Notes: generated by a model from the sequence alone, not told the origin. DNA of 64,000 nucleotides from Leptasterias polaris (GCA_037783415.1 JAZGTN010000035.1:3658001-3722000); one strand, 5' to 3'. Shown: positions 1 through 13,084, numbered from the stretch's first letter. Program-made: numbers and translations.

Positions 1-1176
1 CAGTCGTATATGCGTCGACTTCTCCAGTTCCTCGCTAATTCGCCGTCCCCATCATGGGAACTCACGAAGAAGGAAATCAGGTCCCGTTGGGTCCAATCCG
101 GGTGTCCGGTGTCCCATACGTCAAAAAGTCAATTATGGGTGTTCCCTCTTTAAAGTAACTCGAGACTTGTCTCGTCGAAGTATAAGGGTGGCTTTCCCTT
201 CTCTTCTCAGCTCTTATATTTTATTATTTGCTCAAAGGCAAAACAAAATCAAAACTAAAATAGCTGAAACTTGACTTCGGTGTACACTCGCCTGAAAATT
301 CAATCCATCAGCACCGGCAAACAGTCACCCTACTTCCTTGTTGCCAAAAAAACATATCAATCTGCCTCGCCCCAATTTCACATTCCGCGCTGAAGCCCAG
401 CAGCCTTTGCGCGCTTTCAAAAGAACTTTCATGACCCATGACATTATTCAAAATGAGACTGACCTTCGAACTGACCCTCAAGAACCATGGCTAAATAGAC
501 TAAACTTAGTACCTCGACTTCTTTGTATGTGAACCATTGATGAACTGACCACGGCTATCAAAAGACTTTGTAACAAACAGCCTTTCCCCTACGATTAATT
601 TCAAATTAGCATCTCGGCGACAAACTCTTGGTGGCGCACTTCAAGCCTAATGTCATTCAGTCAAACTGAAACCAGTCAATACACATTGCTCCGCCCCTAA
701 ATGCATCGACCAATGCCAGCTGCAAGCACGTGCCTATAAGTGTGATAGTTATTTTTGCACATTAAAACCAAACTAAAAGTTTCCAACAGGATGATTTCAT
801 GACTCATTATTTCGTAGGGGCCTACGCACTACCACGTGAACGCCGTTCTTTGATGTGGGCGGAGCTTAATTGATCGGTTTATTATTAGTGCACCATGCCC
901 GACATTGGGGCAGAGGGGCCCATACTCTAACACACTGTTTTCCTTGTGTACAGAAGTACCCCCCCCCCCCCCCCCCCAAAACAAAAAAATTAAATAAATA
1001 AATAATAATAATAATAAAAAATCCTCTAAAGAATTAATGAGATTTCAATCACACAATGAAGACACAATAGAACGCCACTGTTGCATTCGGAAACATTTCG
1101 GCTTGGTAAATACATCTTAAAAGCAAGTTCTTTGAAACTAATCCACTTACATATTCTACTTACATATTCTACTTAC
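1..1176. other. Noncoding, no gene seen
   Basis: AT-rich sequence with a C17-type homopolymer near 960-976 followed by AAAT/AAT microsatellites to about 1018. Short open frames here have no exon character. Confidence 0.5.
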
Positions 1177-1280
1177 TTGTGACAACTGTTGAAGCATGTC
1201 TTCCGCATTACAGTTTTCCTCCATGATGCAAAGCTCGTCATTTTGTTGAGAGCTCGCATTCATGTAACACATACACACAT
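1177..1280 (-). CDS. Candidate tail exon of the EGF-CUB gene
   Basis: A 104-nt open segment between a CCATAG acceptor (phase 1) and a strong GTAAGT donor (phase 0), encoding CMCYMNASSQQNDELC and then MEENCNAEDMLQQLSQ. Phase fits the CUB exon. The acidic, Gln-rich sequence matches no family I recognise and could be chance. Confidence 0.3.
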
Positions 1281-4200
1281 CTATGGACAAGAGAAGTCAA
1301 TTCACCAAACAGGTTTATAGTGTTGAATTTAAAGGAACGAAACAATGTTTTTTGACAAAGACAATAGGAATGGTTCATGTTGATGAGTCAAAATGTCACC
1401 CCTTCATGCTCACATAAGCTCGTATTATTTACGACCAGCTCCAAAAGCATAGCATGATGTTTCTGTTTACAAAAAATTCACTAGCTTTATCTTCACGGTT
1501 TATCTTCACAGTTTGTACCTTCTACGGTACTCGCCTTTCTTTCTGATGTGTCAGAGAGAACCAAAATTACCAGTTGATGTGATGTTCCTATAGCCAGACT
1601 TAGGACATCAGGCCAGCCTGAACCAAGACTTTGCTGGATATGTCAAGACTCTATAGTTACAAAAGCAGATGCATGAAGCATTTAATGAGGCCCAAGCCAA
1701 TGCCGAGAGGGCAAGGCATGCAGAAGCAGACCTAGAAAGCGACAAGAAAGTCAAGGAGAAGAAACTTGAACCAGGCAACCGAGGCATCTCTCAAAAAGGA
1801 AAATGTAAGCTCAAAGACAACTGGGAAGAGACAACATAATCAGGAAGCTTCCAAATGTTCCAGTGTACGTCGTGAAGCAACTTCAAACAGACAGGTTCTT
1901 GGTTCTTGGTTGGTTATCCTCCAAAATACTCCATGAAAGCAACATGCTTACTGACTGTCCCTTCGATGTCACAATGGAAGAGGAAACTACTACTGGGGGA
2001 TATTCATCAGCTGCTCATTCTTCCTTTGATGGAGAATTAAAAAAGAGTGACCACCCCCCCTTCTCTCCAGAGGAGACTACCACAAGTTCCCAATCAGCAG
2101 CGGTTGTTAATTCATTTTCAGGTGATGGGAGTTCAATTGTTCCACCACCGGCAACATACAGGGACTTCCCAAACAATATCACATCTACCTTCTCTGCTTC
2201 TGATGAAGATGCCGAGACAGATAAGTTCAGATGATGGTTTCAGGGCCAGGGTCAGTTGTCCTATGAGAGGTTACTAGGCCACCATTGAGGTTTGGTGATT
2301 GGACGTAGATTGCAAAACTGTACAGTGTAGCCTCCCAGGAGAAATGATAGAGAGTCTACCTGTGATAGGACAAGATGATCCTGTGGCAAGTCCAGCTATC
2401 CCACTCCATCTTGAATTCCTAAAGGGTTCTACTTCAGAGTCAAGGTTGAGAGACGGTGGTTCCGAGATGATTCTCCTTCACAGTCAAGGTTGAGAGACAG
2501 CAGTTCTCCTTCACAGTTAACTTTGAGAGACAGCAGTTCCGAATATGGTTCTCCTTCGATTGGGCAGTGCCCAAAGAGACGGATTAAAACACCTCGATTG
2601 TTTTTAACAATGGTTATAACTTTTTGCTTATAATGGATTTGCTTAGATTTGATTTCTTGTATGCAGGGCTGCTAAGTGCAGGTTAAAGGGTGTGTATAAC
2701 ATTGGTAAGATTAAAAATATAAATGTTCTCAGAATTGCACATAACTTACATGGTATAAAGATGGTCATGGTGGAAACTTTCCTTGAAATAGATTTTTCAT
2801 AAAATGCCATAGTTTTTAGGAAATGAGTAAAGAATAGTCTTTATCCTGCAGGGTAAAGAATAGTCTTTATCCTGCAGGATAAAATCCTATGTTTGAAAAA
2901 GGGTAACAAATATAATGTGTTTTTTCACTGTTTTCTCATGACTAACCTTTTACAGGTTTGTTACTTCATGTATATGTTAGGGCACATCAAGTGTGGATAC
3001 TGGTCTTTGGCAATTACCAATGTTGTACACACCCTTTAAAAGAGCTTCTGGTTTTAGTCGTCTCCAGATGAGTTGTTGTGATTACCACTAATTCTAGTAG
3101 ATGGCAATAAGATATTGGTTACACAAAGCTTTAAATTAAAACAATATTCAGAATACATACCGACGTTCCAACGTACTCGAAATCCTTCATACTCGATGTT
3201 TTTGTTTGAGAGGAAGTAGACAAATGCAGTGTCAGAGAAAATGCTGAAGGAACCCGTCGGGGTAATATCGCCATCAAAGAAGTACAGATTTGGTGGATTG
3301 CTTTGAGATCTGAGGGTGCTTATAACCGGACTAATACCACTGCCAATGTACACTTCATCATAAGATCTCTGAATGCGAAAAGGTGAATCGAAGCGAAAGA
3401 CAATCTCTGTTGCTCCTGGGATGTACAATAAGTAGATGGCAATGTGGCGCACATTGTACGGACTGGGATAGTTGATCGAGGAGAAAGCGCCTGTGCCGCA
3501 CTGTGGACCATAACAGGTGGTTATCTGTATGTTGTCTGCAAGAAAACAAAATTAAAAACAAATCAAACATAATCACACACACTTTAGGCATCATTGACAT
3601 AGATTTCCAAGTATAAAGAATTCATCTTCAATCAAGGTTTAATAACTGCATAAAAGGTGAGTTCGGAGGCTGAAAGGCTGAAAACTATTTTGAGTTTATC
3701 AATCAAACCTGCGGGTAAGTGAATGTCATGCTCATTGATTGTTTCCACTGCACCAAGGTAGCATGTCAAATTTCACACAATTTCCTTAGATTTTAGGCTG
3801 ATAGGCAATATTATTTTTATGACAAAAATTGTCATTTACGATGTGATTGTAGGCCCTTGCGTTAGGAACTTTTGTAGGCCAGTCCTAAGATTATACACTG
3901 TAGTAACTTGTAGGTAACACTGCTCATTTTAATGCATTCTTTATTGGCCTCTGCAATTAATGTTAAAGTCAGTTGAGTCAGTGTGATATGGCACGGTTAA
4001 GTGGAATTGTGTCACATTTACCAACAGTATACCATTTTATAATTACCTGCATTGCTAGTGCAGTCAAAGCCTACTCTGAAGGGCTGGTTGCATTCACAGA
4101 GGTAGTTTGGCTGTCCAACCCTATCCCTTACATAACATGTTTGGGTCTGATCTGGGCACTGATTCAATTGGCATACTGTTCACAGAAAAGAGGGGGAAAA

Positions 4201-7200
4201 TACAAATTAAGTATCAAATGTTAATAGCAATTAAACAGTCTCAGCCATTAATCAATAACCAGTAAATTCTGACAGGAAAAGCTAGTCTTGGCCAAGTCTA
4301 AAAGCCCATTTGTAGCGAGCAAAATGAGCAATTCTCACTCATGACTGGTTTTAATGCTAACATTGCTAATGGTACTGATCCCTCGATCATCTAATCTATA
4401 TTATTTTTTACAAAAGTGGAGCTTACATCTGTGAGAAGTAAGGGCAACAAATATATAAGTACCCAACCAAACCTGGAAAATCATGCTATATTTTTTCATC
4501 AATCTCTTGATAAATTAATAAATTATTATTAATTTTTTATTTTTTATTTAAAAGTTGACAGGTGCTGCGGCCTAAAACCACTAAAGCAGTGAATGTTTGG
4601 TGTCAACAAATACAAAAGTATAAATTAATATCACCAGTCATGTCAGTGATGATCAGCCCACCATTATTTGTTGGGCTAAAATCATTTTTACAGGAAAAAA
4701 ACCAGATTTTGCCCACCTACCCAGTACCCACCCCAATTGTGTTCAGTGTTCAATCCGAAGGCTGTCCTAGAGAAGGCTGTCCATGAGACGATAGCGGAAC
4801 GAACTTCTTGATCTTGAATTATAGTTGAATTAGCTCCAACTGGATCAACACTCAATGCAAGATTAGCAAATTGAGATGGGGGATGTAGCTCTAGGACGGA
4901 GTACCGAAGGCAATGTCATGGGTGATGGATGGGACTGCTCTATTATTCCCGACACCCCTATGTTTCGAAAACCCCTGATGATTAACACGCTAGGGTTAGG
5001 CTCAGGGTAAAAGGGTTAGCATGGTTAGGGTTAAGATTAGGAAAGTAAGGGTGATCAACAAACAAGGGTGTACTGTTCAGAGCCCAATTTCATAAAGCAT
5101 GTATTAACTTATTAAGCACAAAAATTTGCTTAGCACAGAAAAGTATTGCTTAGCAGAAACACGGTTATCAGCCAAAATTACATAGAGTTTGCATTTTTGT
5201 GACTGGTGCCCAACTCAATTTTTTGCTGAAAAGCTTTATGAAATTTAGGCCCTGATCATCCTGAGTGACTGAGTGATAGATACTTGTACTTGTAATACTA
5301 ATAGCGATGGGAATGGATTATGGCGTGTCAAACGTTGCAATATTCGATAATGTACAATGTATGTGCGATGTTTCTCATATATATGCGATGATTGCCACAC
5401 ATGTGCGATATTCATTTTATGTATGCAATATATGTAATATATATGTGATAATTTGTAATATATATGCGATAATTTTGTAATATATGCGATAATATTTTAT
5501 ATATATTTGATAATTTTTTAATATATATTAAATGCGATCATGCGATAATTGTTTTATATATGCGCAAATTTGTTATATATATTTGATAATTTTTAAATAT
5601 ATATTATATATTATGCGATCATTTGTATGCGATGTTTTGTGATGTACATATGCGATACATGCGATACATGTGCGATGTTACACCAATGTATATTTGATGT
5701 TCGTTTTTATATATGTGCGAAAACGGAATTGTGGGATATAGTATGGCTTCCTGTCCACTTGATCCCCGTATCCTTGATGTTTTAGATCGGGCCAGACTAT
5801 GGATGGTATAGTATGGTTCACTGAGGTGGGCGTACGGGTTTAACTAGACTGATGGTCAGGGAATGAGACTTGATTCGCGTACAAGGGAATAAAATTAAAA
5901 TGGCTGCGGAAGCAGGAGACCCTGGGCAGTTTTTTATTTCTGTACGTGATTTCATCAATTTTTGTGAAGTGAAGTACTCTTCCAACAAATTTTCTGATGC
6001 AGAATATATTGTGCTGAGACTCGAGCGGTACGTGCGTGCTTTAGTAATCATCCAGGACAACCTACGGGAATTATCATCATCTGACATGACGTAAGCATAA
6101 CATGATAAACGATAGTAGCAGTGTTGTTGATGTTGACATTAACGTTGTTTAGTGAGTCACTGACAGTGACACTGATGACCATGTTGACGTCGGGCCAGGC
6201 CGTTCACTAGCAGCAGTAATTGCAACTTCAGAGAAAATATTATTGTTGAGAGTAATGCAGGAAATCAAGACCTTGTGGAATGAGAGACTCGTGGAACACA
6301 CAACATTCTGCACATTAATGTATAATGAGAAATGCTGGCATGGTTGAAGTTTCTGCCGTTCCCGGCCCAGCATGCCCAGGTCGTCCAAGATTCAACATTA
6401 ACCTTGATCAGCTTTCATTTTTGTTCCATCTTGGATTCAAATTTGTTGCCATAGCCCGCATGTTTTTGGTGTGTCGATAGCTTCGATAAAATGAAAATTA
6501 AAATTTTACCGTTTATACTATACTGGAACATTGATGCACATGTAGGCCTAATCTGCCGCTGCTTAGTAATTCAACCTCAGTTTTAGAGAAGGAAAACAAA
6601 ACCCAAATCGGATTCTAATTTTACTTTTTATATTCGAAATAAATAAAAAACGCCGGAGGAATATAACTCGACGACTGAATTCAAACCATAGGTAACATTC
6701 CTTCCCCATGGTTTATATCTAGCAAGAACCAGATGTTATCTGTGTTTTTCAATATTTCAACATCTTGTATTATTTTATTTCAAATAAAATAATAATTTTT
6801 ATAGTGCTTGTGGTATGTAGGGAACACCCTACGTACCACCAAGCACTATAGAAATAATAAGACCACTGTCATACGTTTAAACAGAAAATGTTGAGTGATT
6901 GTAACTTATTGGTAATAGAAGCGGCTAACAGGGGCGGGTGTGTGGACTCACCCCTGATTGGTAACAACTTGGATATCAGTGTTGTTACAGTATGTATATT
7001 TCAGTTGTCAGAGGATCAAATCTGAGATCGCGAGTTATTAGAGTGCGAGAAAGTAAATCTGTGGGGAGGAGTTTTGCGTGGCTGATGCTATTAACTGAGT
7101 TCTCAGACTTAAAATCATGCAGTCTATCTACTAGGTAAAGGCGAGTAGTTTGTGATCATTCTACGACTGTTTATATTACGGTTACAGATTGGACCTGAAA

Positions 7201-9152
7201 AAAATTAGTCGTCTGGGTGATCTTTTAATTCTTCTGCAACGTAAATTATGTTTTTGCCAACCAAGATTGGGAAGTCGTAAATAAATTTTGGTGCAGTGAT
7301 TTAGGCCTACAACGGCTCAAAATAAATTAACTCCGAATATCACATGCCATGGGTAATTATCCGAACCCAGGCCTACGTGGTTCAGATAACCCACATGACT
7401 ACTCCCTTTTATGTTTGAAAACGTCAAGATTTGATGGTTCCTTTAGGAACCGTACTTCTCTAGTCCTATTTTATAGCCTAAATAGACCATTCAACGAAGC
7501 CGGTATGTCCCTACACTGGATCAGCTCAAAAATAGGCACATTCATGTTCCATGGCACTTTTATTTGCGACCTAAAATTTGAATGATTTTGACAGTTAATT
7601 ACTGTGGTAACTTAATCAGGCCCAATCTTTATTGGATGAGCCGGTGTAAATGGATTTTTGTAGAACGTGGCCAGAATAAACTTGGTAGCCTATAATAACA
7701 GCAACATAAAAGGAGAAAAATTCAACTGGTATTAAATTTACACATGGCAAGTTGGAAATGTGCTGTTCGCATTCGTTCTGGTCTAACATTTTACAACGAA
7801 ACTCAGTTTTCTACTGCTGTGTCCGTCGACAAGTTCTTTCTTTTTAGTGCTGGCAAGTAATGACAAAATTCAGTTATTTTATTAAGAGTCGATTCGATAA
7901 AAGAATAGACCCTTCCCATGAAATATTTAAATTGCACATCATGCGTGCGCACTTACACTGCTGGTTGGCAAAATGATGGAACATTGCCCCTTTTTGTGTG
8001 AGGCTGATGGTGGCGTGACGCAGACGCGCTTGTGCGTCTACTTAGTGCACAACTCTATGGCGTTTGCCACCCAGCAGGGTCTGTACGCATGCGTGAATGT
8101 AATTAGCATATTTCATGGGAAGGGTCCATTGTAAAATGATTGCCGACAATCCTTCTGAGGATTGAAGTTGCAATGAGACTTTACCTGCTGATAAGTTGAG
8201 TATGTTATACGTTATATCGTACGTTCAATACGGAGCTTCTGAGATCAGAGTTAAAGCCCCGATCAAGTCACAGGAGGCGCATATAATGAGTGGGCTTGAC
8301 GGAAGGGCCTTTTTGGGGGTCTTTTACACAATGGTGCTATGGACCCCAACGAGTTTTTCTTTGTTCAAATTGGACCCCACAGAGGAATTTTGATGAACAA
8401 CAACAACAGCAGAACCCATACGTAAGTTTGGGCGTAGAGAAAGGACAGCTGGTGAGCACGGTGAGCAATAAGTACACAATACAGTAACACTAGAAGACGC
8501 TTTTGAAGAGAATTGTCCCCAATGGTAACACTAGGAGGTTGCAGAGGGCGGAGTCTCGCGTGATTTCTATCATCACACATTTAGCAGGATTCAGCTTGAT
8601 AGATTGTTTACTGCAAGTACATTATAACAGTGCTGATTTCATTCTCGGCATAATTATAGGCCCAACTAATCCACAAACTTTCTAAACTTCCTCAAACACT
8701 TTATTAAAATTAGGTGCTAATAATATATATACCGTCTCAGTTAACCTTGCATGATGCCATCGGACACAAGACGTGTACGTTTTTAATTAAACAGTCAGTT
8801 CTTCGCACCTTTTTTCATTTTTAAACTAAAGTTCCCGAACTACACACCTAGCCAAATAGCATACCAAATGAGAAGATGGTTCAGTGTCTTGCTTTCACTG
8901 AGACACAAACGTTATGACCGAGAATCAAACTCACAACACATTTATAATAATATATAGCCACAACTGTAGCCGCCAATTTGCACACGACCTTTCCAACTAC
9001 AGTAAATAACCCACAAAAGCAGTTTAACCCGGTAGTTAACCGATTTTCTTTCCCATCATAAATCCCCATATCAAAAAGAAAAACTTACGTTGTGCAGCTG
9101 CAAGCTCAAAGCCCAATGCAGCAATAATGATCAAAACCGTAGTCTTTTCCAT
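1177..9152 (-). CDS. EGF-CUB modular gene (whole locus, introns included, 3' end uncertain)
   Basis: A predicted secreted or membrane protein with exons 9152-9089 (signal peptide), 4175-4047 (EGF), 3535-3161 (CUB) and possibly 1280-1177 (tail). All internal junctions are phase 1, which is why they can be joined in frame. CUB and EGF modules mediate extracellular protein binding in developmental proteases, complement-like proteins and receptors. No catalytic domain is seen. The 4.9-kb gap between signal peptide and EGF may hide exons. No transmembrane segment was found, so its final location is unknown. It lies downstream of RTK-1 on the same strand. Confidence 0.5.
1617..2633 (+). pseudogene. 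Decayed coding sequence, coiled-coil then Ser-rich tail
   Basis: Protein-like text appears in shifting frames. Near 1660-1790 is a charged helix (QMHEAFNEAQANAERARHAE). At 1863-2234 there is an open Ser/Thr-rich stretch. At 2460-2633 a frame repeats LRDSSSPSQLTLRDSSSEYG and ends KRRIKTPRLFL plus stop. Stops and frame changes interrupt it and no clear splice sites separate the pieces, so a retrocopy or dying gene is likelier than a working gene. Parent unknown. Confidence 0.3.
2824..2880. repeat. Short tandem duplication
   Basis: A 27-bp unit ending in TCTTTATCCTGCAGG occurs twice head to tail. No function suggested. Confidence 0.7.
3161..3535 (-). CDS. CUB domain exon
   Basis: A 375-nt phase 1-1 exon, acceptor TTGCAG and donor GTATGT, encoding one CUB module. 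It shows TCYGPQCGTGAFSSINYPSP (CUB opening with YPxPY), IYLLYIPGATEIVFRFD, SYDEVYIGSG (the acidic DxVxIG strand), FVYFLSNKNIEYEGFRVRW. Only the first Cys pair is clear, as in some two-Cys CUB domains. Confidence 0.8.
4047..4175 (-). CDS. EGF-like exon of the EGF-CUB gene
   Basis: A 129-nt phase 1-1 exon with acceptor GTGAACAG and donor GTAATT. It encodes a six-cysteine EGF-like module: CQLNQCPDQTQTC, then NYLCEC, then a final FDC. The middle loop is longer than usual, about 14 residues between the third and fourth Cys, and the terminal GYxG turn is absent, so it is a divergent EGF. Confidence 0.65.
4176..5899. other. Intronic/noncoding with AT-rich degenerate repeat
   Basis: No exon could be supported. 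From about 5330 to 5720 a degenerate array of TGCGAT and ATATAT words runs for some 400 bp, an irregular AT-rich satellite-like tract. The rest is unremarkable. Confidence 0.5.
5900..6090 (+). CDS. Candidate first coding exon of an unidentified gene
   Basis: An ATG in good context (AAAATGGCT) opens 63 codons ending at a GTAAGC donor in phase 2. The predicted peptide starts MAAEAGDPGQFFISVRDFIN and ends in a charged helix (RLERYVRALVIIQDNLRELS). Composition looks coding, unlike the AT-rich surroundings. No family is recognised and no following exon could be placed. It lies in the intron of the minus-strand EGF-CUB gene. Confidence 0.4.
6091..9088. other. Intronic/noncoding
   Basis: Lies between the plus-strand exon candidate and the minus-strand signal-peptide exon. 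Short hairpins are present (for example 6803-6852, where GGTATGTAGGGAACACC faces its inverted copy). No further exon with matching phase was found. Confidence 0.4.
9089..9152 (-). CDS. Signal-peptide exon of the EGF-CUB gene
   Basis: The ATG at 9152 opens 21 codons, MEKTTVLIIIAALGFELAAA then Q, and stops in phase 1 at a GTAAGT donor. A basic start followed by a hydrophobic core and AAA is a textbook signal peptide. It is joined to the downstream EGF exon by phase and strand only. A different, unseen gene could own it. Confidence 0.6.
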
Positions 9153-11459
9153 GATAAATGTGTGTCTGTGTGTGTGTCTTGGACCTGCTATCTACTGAAG
9201 ATAGCGGATGCTCTACACACGAAAGAGTGACTGTATGTCAGACCAGCAAACAGACGTCTTTACCAAGACGACGAAAAGCCCACACTGTGAGCTCAACTCC
9301 CAAATTCTACTACTTCAATACCAACTACAGTCCCACAGCCTCAAAGCAGTCTCACCCGTTTTGTAGGTGTTGGTCCGTAAATGATTTGGAGTCTGGGTTT
9401 AGATTCTGGGCTTTTCAGGAGGCAGCTATTGAAATTGTGTGATTTTTGTTTTATCAAAACAAGAGGAAGACGAGCATACCTGGAAACATTATATCCTTGG
9501 CACCTTCATTCACTGTGAATGAATACAATTTGCTCTCAGACTTGACCCGTAATTTGCAAGGTTCGTCCCACGAGAGATAGCGTTCTGGAAAATATGAAAG
9601 GTTACTGCAGAAAAGCGAGAACTTCGGCTTGTCAAAATAAACCTGTTGAAACACCACATGAAGTACACTAATTACGTTATTTTCTTTTGCCATGAAGGGC
9701 GAATGCTTATCAACATTTTAGGTTCTTTGAGTATTACATCAATTAGGTCACGTTATAAGATAACGCCGGTCAATGTAAAATAGTTCGGAACTTTTACGGT
9801 GTATAGATTAATTTAGTTATTAATTGGTATCATTCTTGTAAGGGTTTATATCAAAGCTCCAGAACACTTTTCAGAGCTTTAGTTTTTAGTACGTTGTCAG
9901 GAGACGAAGTTTCGTCTGAAAACCTCCAATGTGCAAGAAAATTGTTCCAATACTGATTATCGAATTTGAAATCGAATTGAGTACAAAACAAATCTGAATG
10001 CCCCAAAACACTCAGATATTTTTACAGCTTTCTTGTTAATCCTCACAGAAACAAGAGGAGTTCTCTTGAAAATGAGACCGATTGGAATGGATTTGCTCTT
10101 TCAAAAAAAATATATTTTAAAAATAAAGTACATCAAGAAAGGGTCATTATCGAAAGAACAATAGTTTTGTATCAGACAGCTCACTGATTTTATAATTTCG
10201 AGAAAATGGATTTAGCTGTTGCAAACTGCTTACGGCAACCATCATGACCTATAAATAAATGACCATTCAGCCTTTGGGAAAGACTTTAGGGTCGAAACGT
10301 GAGGCCGTAAACAAATTGTATTTATAACTTCATGACAATTGCTAGAGGAATTTCTCTCTAAATTTATGGTCCAAGTAATGAGAGTATTGCATTTGAAGAT
10401 CCCAAAATAATTACAGGTGAAAATGCGGAGGCCTAGGAACATAGACACACAACAATATGACAAAACATGAACTGTTTATTATTTTACAGGATTATTTCGC
10501 AAGATGCTTGTATAACCGATTTGAAAATTAACCCCCACCAAAACCATTTAGTATTTAGTTTTGCTTTGATAGAATTTCAAGAGAAAAAGTCCCTAGCAGT
10601 GTTAGCGTTTTGAATAATTATTATCTACCGGTAGGGCCTTTATAATTTTTAGGGTCACACTCTAACAAAAGACAAAACAATGGAATCATTGTTTTTTAAT
10701 TACTTATTATTTGTTTGTTTTTTCTCTTAAGTTAAACGACTTACCAATTTATTTCTAAAACCCACACAAAAAACACAAAATAAGAATAGGAAAGGAATAA
10801 ATAAATAATACAAACAGAATTAAACAATTCAAAATATACCCCAATGTGCTTGCACTACACCCATTTTATTTGTTTATGTTGACGAGGTTTACTTTTTCGT
10901 ATAACTTCAATCAGCTCTTGTATAACAATGTTATGAACTGTTTGTTATTGTTGTTATCACCTGTTGACTTGTCATTCTCGGATGACGCAGTGATGTAACA
11001 AATTATTTACTATAATCACACAAAATTAGCTATTCGTGAACGTTATTTACACTGTGAAAACACAGCTGGAAACATAGGTTGAAACTGAAGCTTAAATTCG
11101 CATGCTTTAACCGCCGTAACTTTAAAACAACATTACCGGTATGCCCGCTATGGAGCTGTACCTACTTTGGGAAACTTAAAAAACAGAATTTCATTGAAGT
11201 AGATGGTTGATTAAGTTACCATAAAACAAAATCCAAATCTTAAACAAACCCACGGCCCAATTCTTTGCAACATTTGCTCCGAGTGGTGGACCGTAACTTA
11301 TGCAACCTTGAAACTTGCTAGCTCAATAATATAAATACATCCACACACAACTATTTCCAACACAGCCATACCGTACCATCGTACGCCTCCGCGGTTCACA
11401 TAATGACTAACTGTCTGCATAAATAAAACATTTATCTCTAAAGGCCAATTGATCATTAC
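9153..11459. other. Intergenic
   Basis: An open minus-strand stretch with plausible splice borders (9480-9600) could be an exon but matches nothing. At 10270-10320 a short phrase, AGGGTCGAAACGTGAGGCC, recurs at 16030-16060 and marks a dispersed repeat. Nothing else is supported. Confidence 0.4.
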
Positions 11460-11740
11460 TGTCACATCTCCACCCGCCAACAGAGGGCGGTGTTCTTCAA
11501 CATGGATGATTAAACAGTTGTATGGCCGTGTCCGAATTGGCGGCTACAGCTACGGCTACAGCTACGGCTACGGCTAGATTTCCGCGTCATCGTGCATTAA
11601 AGTATAGGACGTCCTTAGCAACACCCTTAGCAACAGCCGTAGCCGTAGCTGTAGCCGCCCAATTCGGATACGGCCTAACACTGAACAGCATAGAAGTCTC
11701 CTCGTTCCGGTTCCTCAATCCTTATTAAGGCCACATGCCA
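11460..11740 (+). repeat. 5' LTR, interrupted by a small inverted-repeat element
   Basis: Begins TGTCACATCTCCACCCGCC and ends GGCCACATGCCA, the TG...CA ends of an LTR. Identical text forms the 113-bp 3' LTR. The extra length is the element at 11523-11675. Confidence 0.8.
11523..11675. mobile_element. MITE with GCTACAGCTACGGCT inverted ends (copy 1)
   Basis: About 153 bp whose ends GGCCGTGTCCGAATTGGCGG and the inverted GGCCGTATCCGAATTGGGCG continue into GCTACAGCTACGGCT on both arms. It sits in the 5' LTR with TA at both borders. A second, truncated copy is at 52670-52783. Confidence 0.75.
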
Positions 11741-13084
11741 ATATGGTGGCAGCAGTAAACTACTGTACATGAAAATATATAGTAGAGACAGTACTTTCAG
11801 ACACTTTCTGGCGAAATTTTCCGTCAGGAAATTGAAGTTTTGACATCGTTTTTATGCACCAAAACATACGGAGCCAACACAGCGTTTTGTGTACATATAT
11901 CACTACACGACAACGTGTATCACCCGTTCAGTGGCGACCTCAACCTCGCTCCCGAGCTCCTGCCAACTTGGTAAGCCGTGCAATCTCCTTCATATTTTAA
12001 CCACAGTGTCTCAACTAAATTACCGCCATGCCCGAGAATGCAGGATTAAGCCCCAGAATTGAACTGGGAAGATGCTGACCAACTCAATACAGTTATTTCA
12101 GCAGCAGTGTGCCTTATATTTTTCTGTCAAAGATATATCCTCCCCTGTCCGGTTTTCGATGTAGTATGCCTTTTTCTTTGAATTGAAAAAAAAATAAAAA
12201 TATCCCATAATCAACTGATGCCCTAATTACCTTTCTTTATTTATAAGAAATATGCAAACATATATTAAAACGTGATGGACATTGAAACTTTCACACCACG
12301 CACCGATCTTCGATGACTTCAATAGCGTCCCATTTGTTTTGAGTTTGACCTGTTTTCGATGCAAACAAGAAAGTATGGTGTCCGGGTGAAGCCATACGTG
12401 GAAGAAACATCTGCAGTGACTATTAGTGTTCTGTGAGACTTAGTGTATGACTCTATAGCCAGCAGTTTTCTTCATTTTATTCAACATATTTTTTATTTAG
12501 TTTTAAAAATAACCAAGGTATTTTTAAAAAACTTTACAAAAAAATAAAAAATAAAAAATTTAAATAATTCTTGGCTTTCAAATCTTATTTTTATTTAGTT
12601 TTGTGTCTTTTTATGTTTCTTAACATTTATAATAAAGCATATAAATAAACAGTGATAATCGAATCACAAAGCTGATGTTTAAATTTTAATATTAATTAAT
12701 AATAAAAATGATAGAGTGTTACCAACAAAAAAAAATCCAGACTATTAGAAAATGATATAAGGCACATGACTTCTTTAAGCCTCTGTATTTTTCCCCCCAG
12801 AATGCTCAGCAGAATGTTCAGTCACATGATTTGATCATCGTGAATTGTGAATTGAAAAAGTGTTTGATGAAACTTTTTTCGGTGGGAATTTTTCTTTTTA
12901 TGGCCCCGACTGTAAGACATATTTTTGTACCTTGCAGAAATGCCTAAAATACCACAACTTTTTGCATTTACAAGTGCAACTAACCAGTGGAGCCTTACAT
13001 GTTTCTAAGATTTGGTCAAATGAGAGGAGACTCTTTGCTTGGCAAGTCAAACCACAAAAATTGTATCTAGGGACTGTTTACATC

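Noticed and set aside
9454..9693. Minus-strand exon with YLSWDEPCKLRVKSES and splice-like borders
   Set aside because: Borders are plausible, but phase does not fit the signal-peptide exon downstream and no family is recognised.
11522..11728. Open frame with an (AT)n-repeat peptide
   Set aside because: Produced by the iterated GCTACA/GCTACG arms of the MITE.
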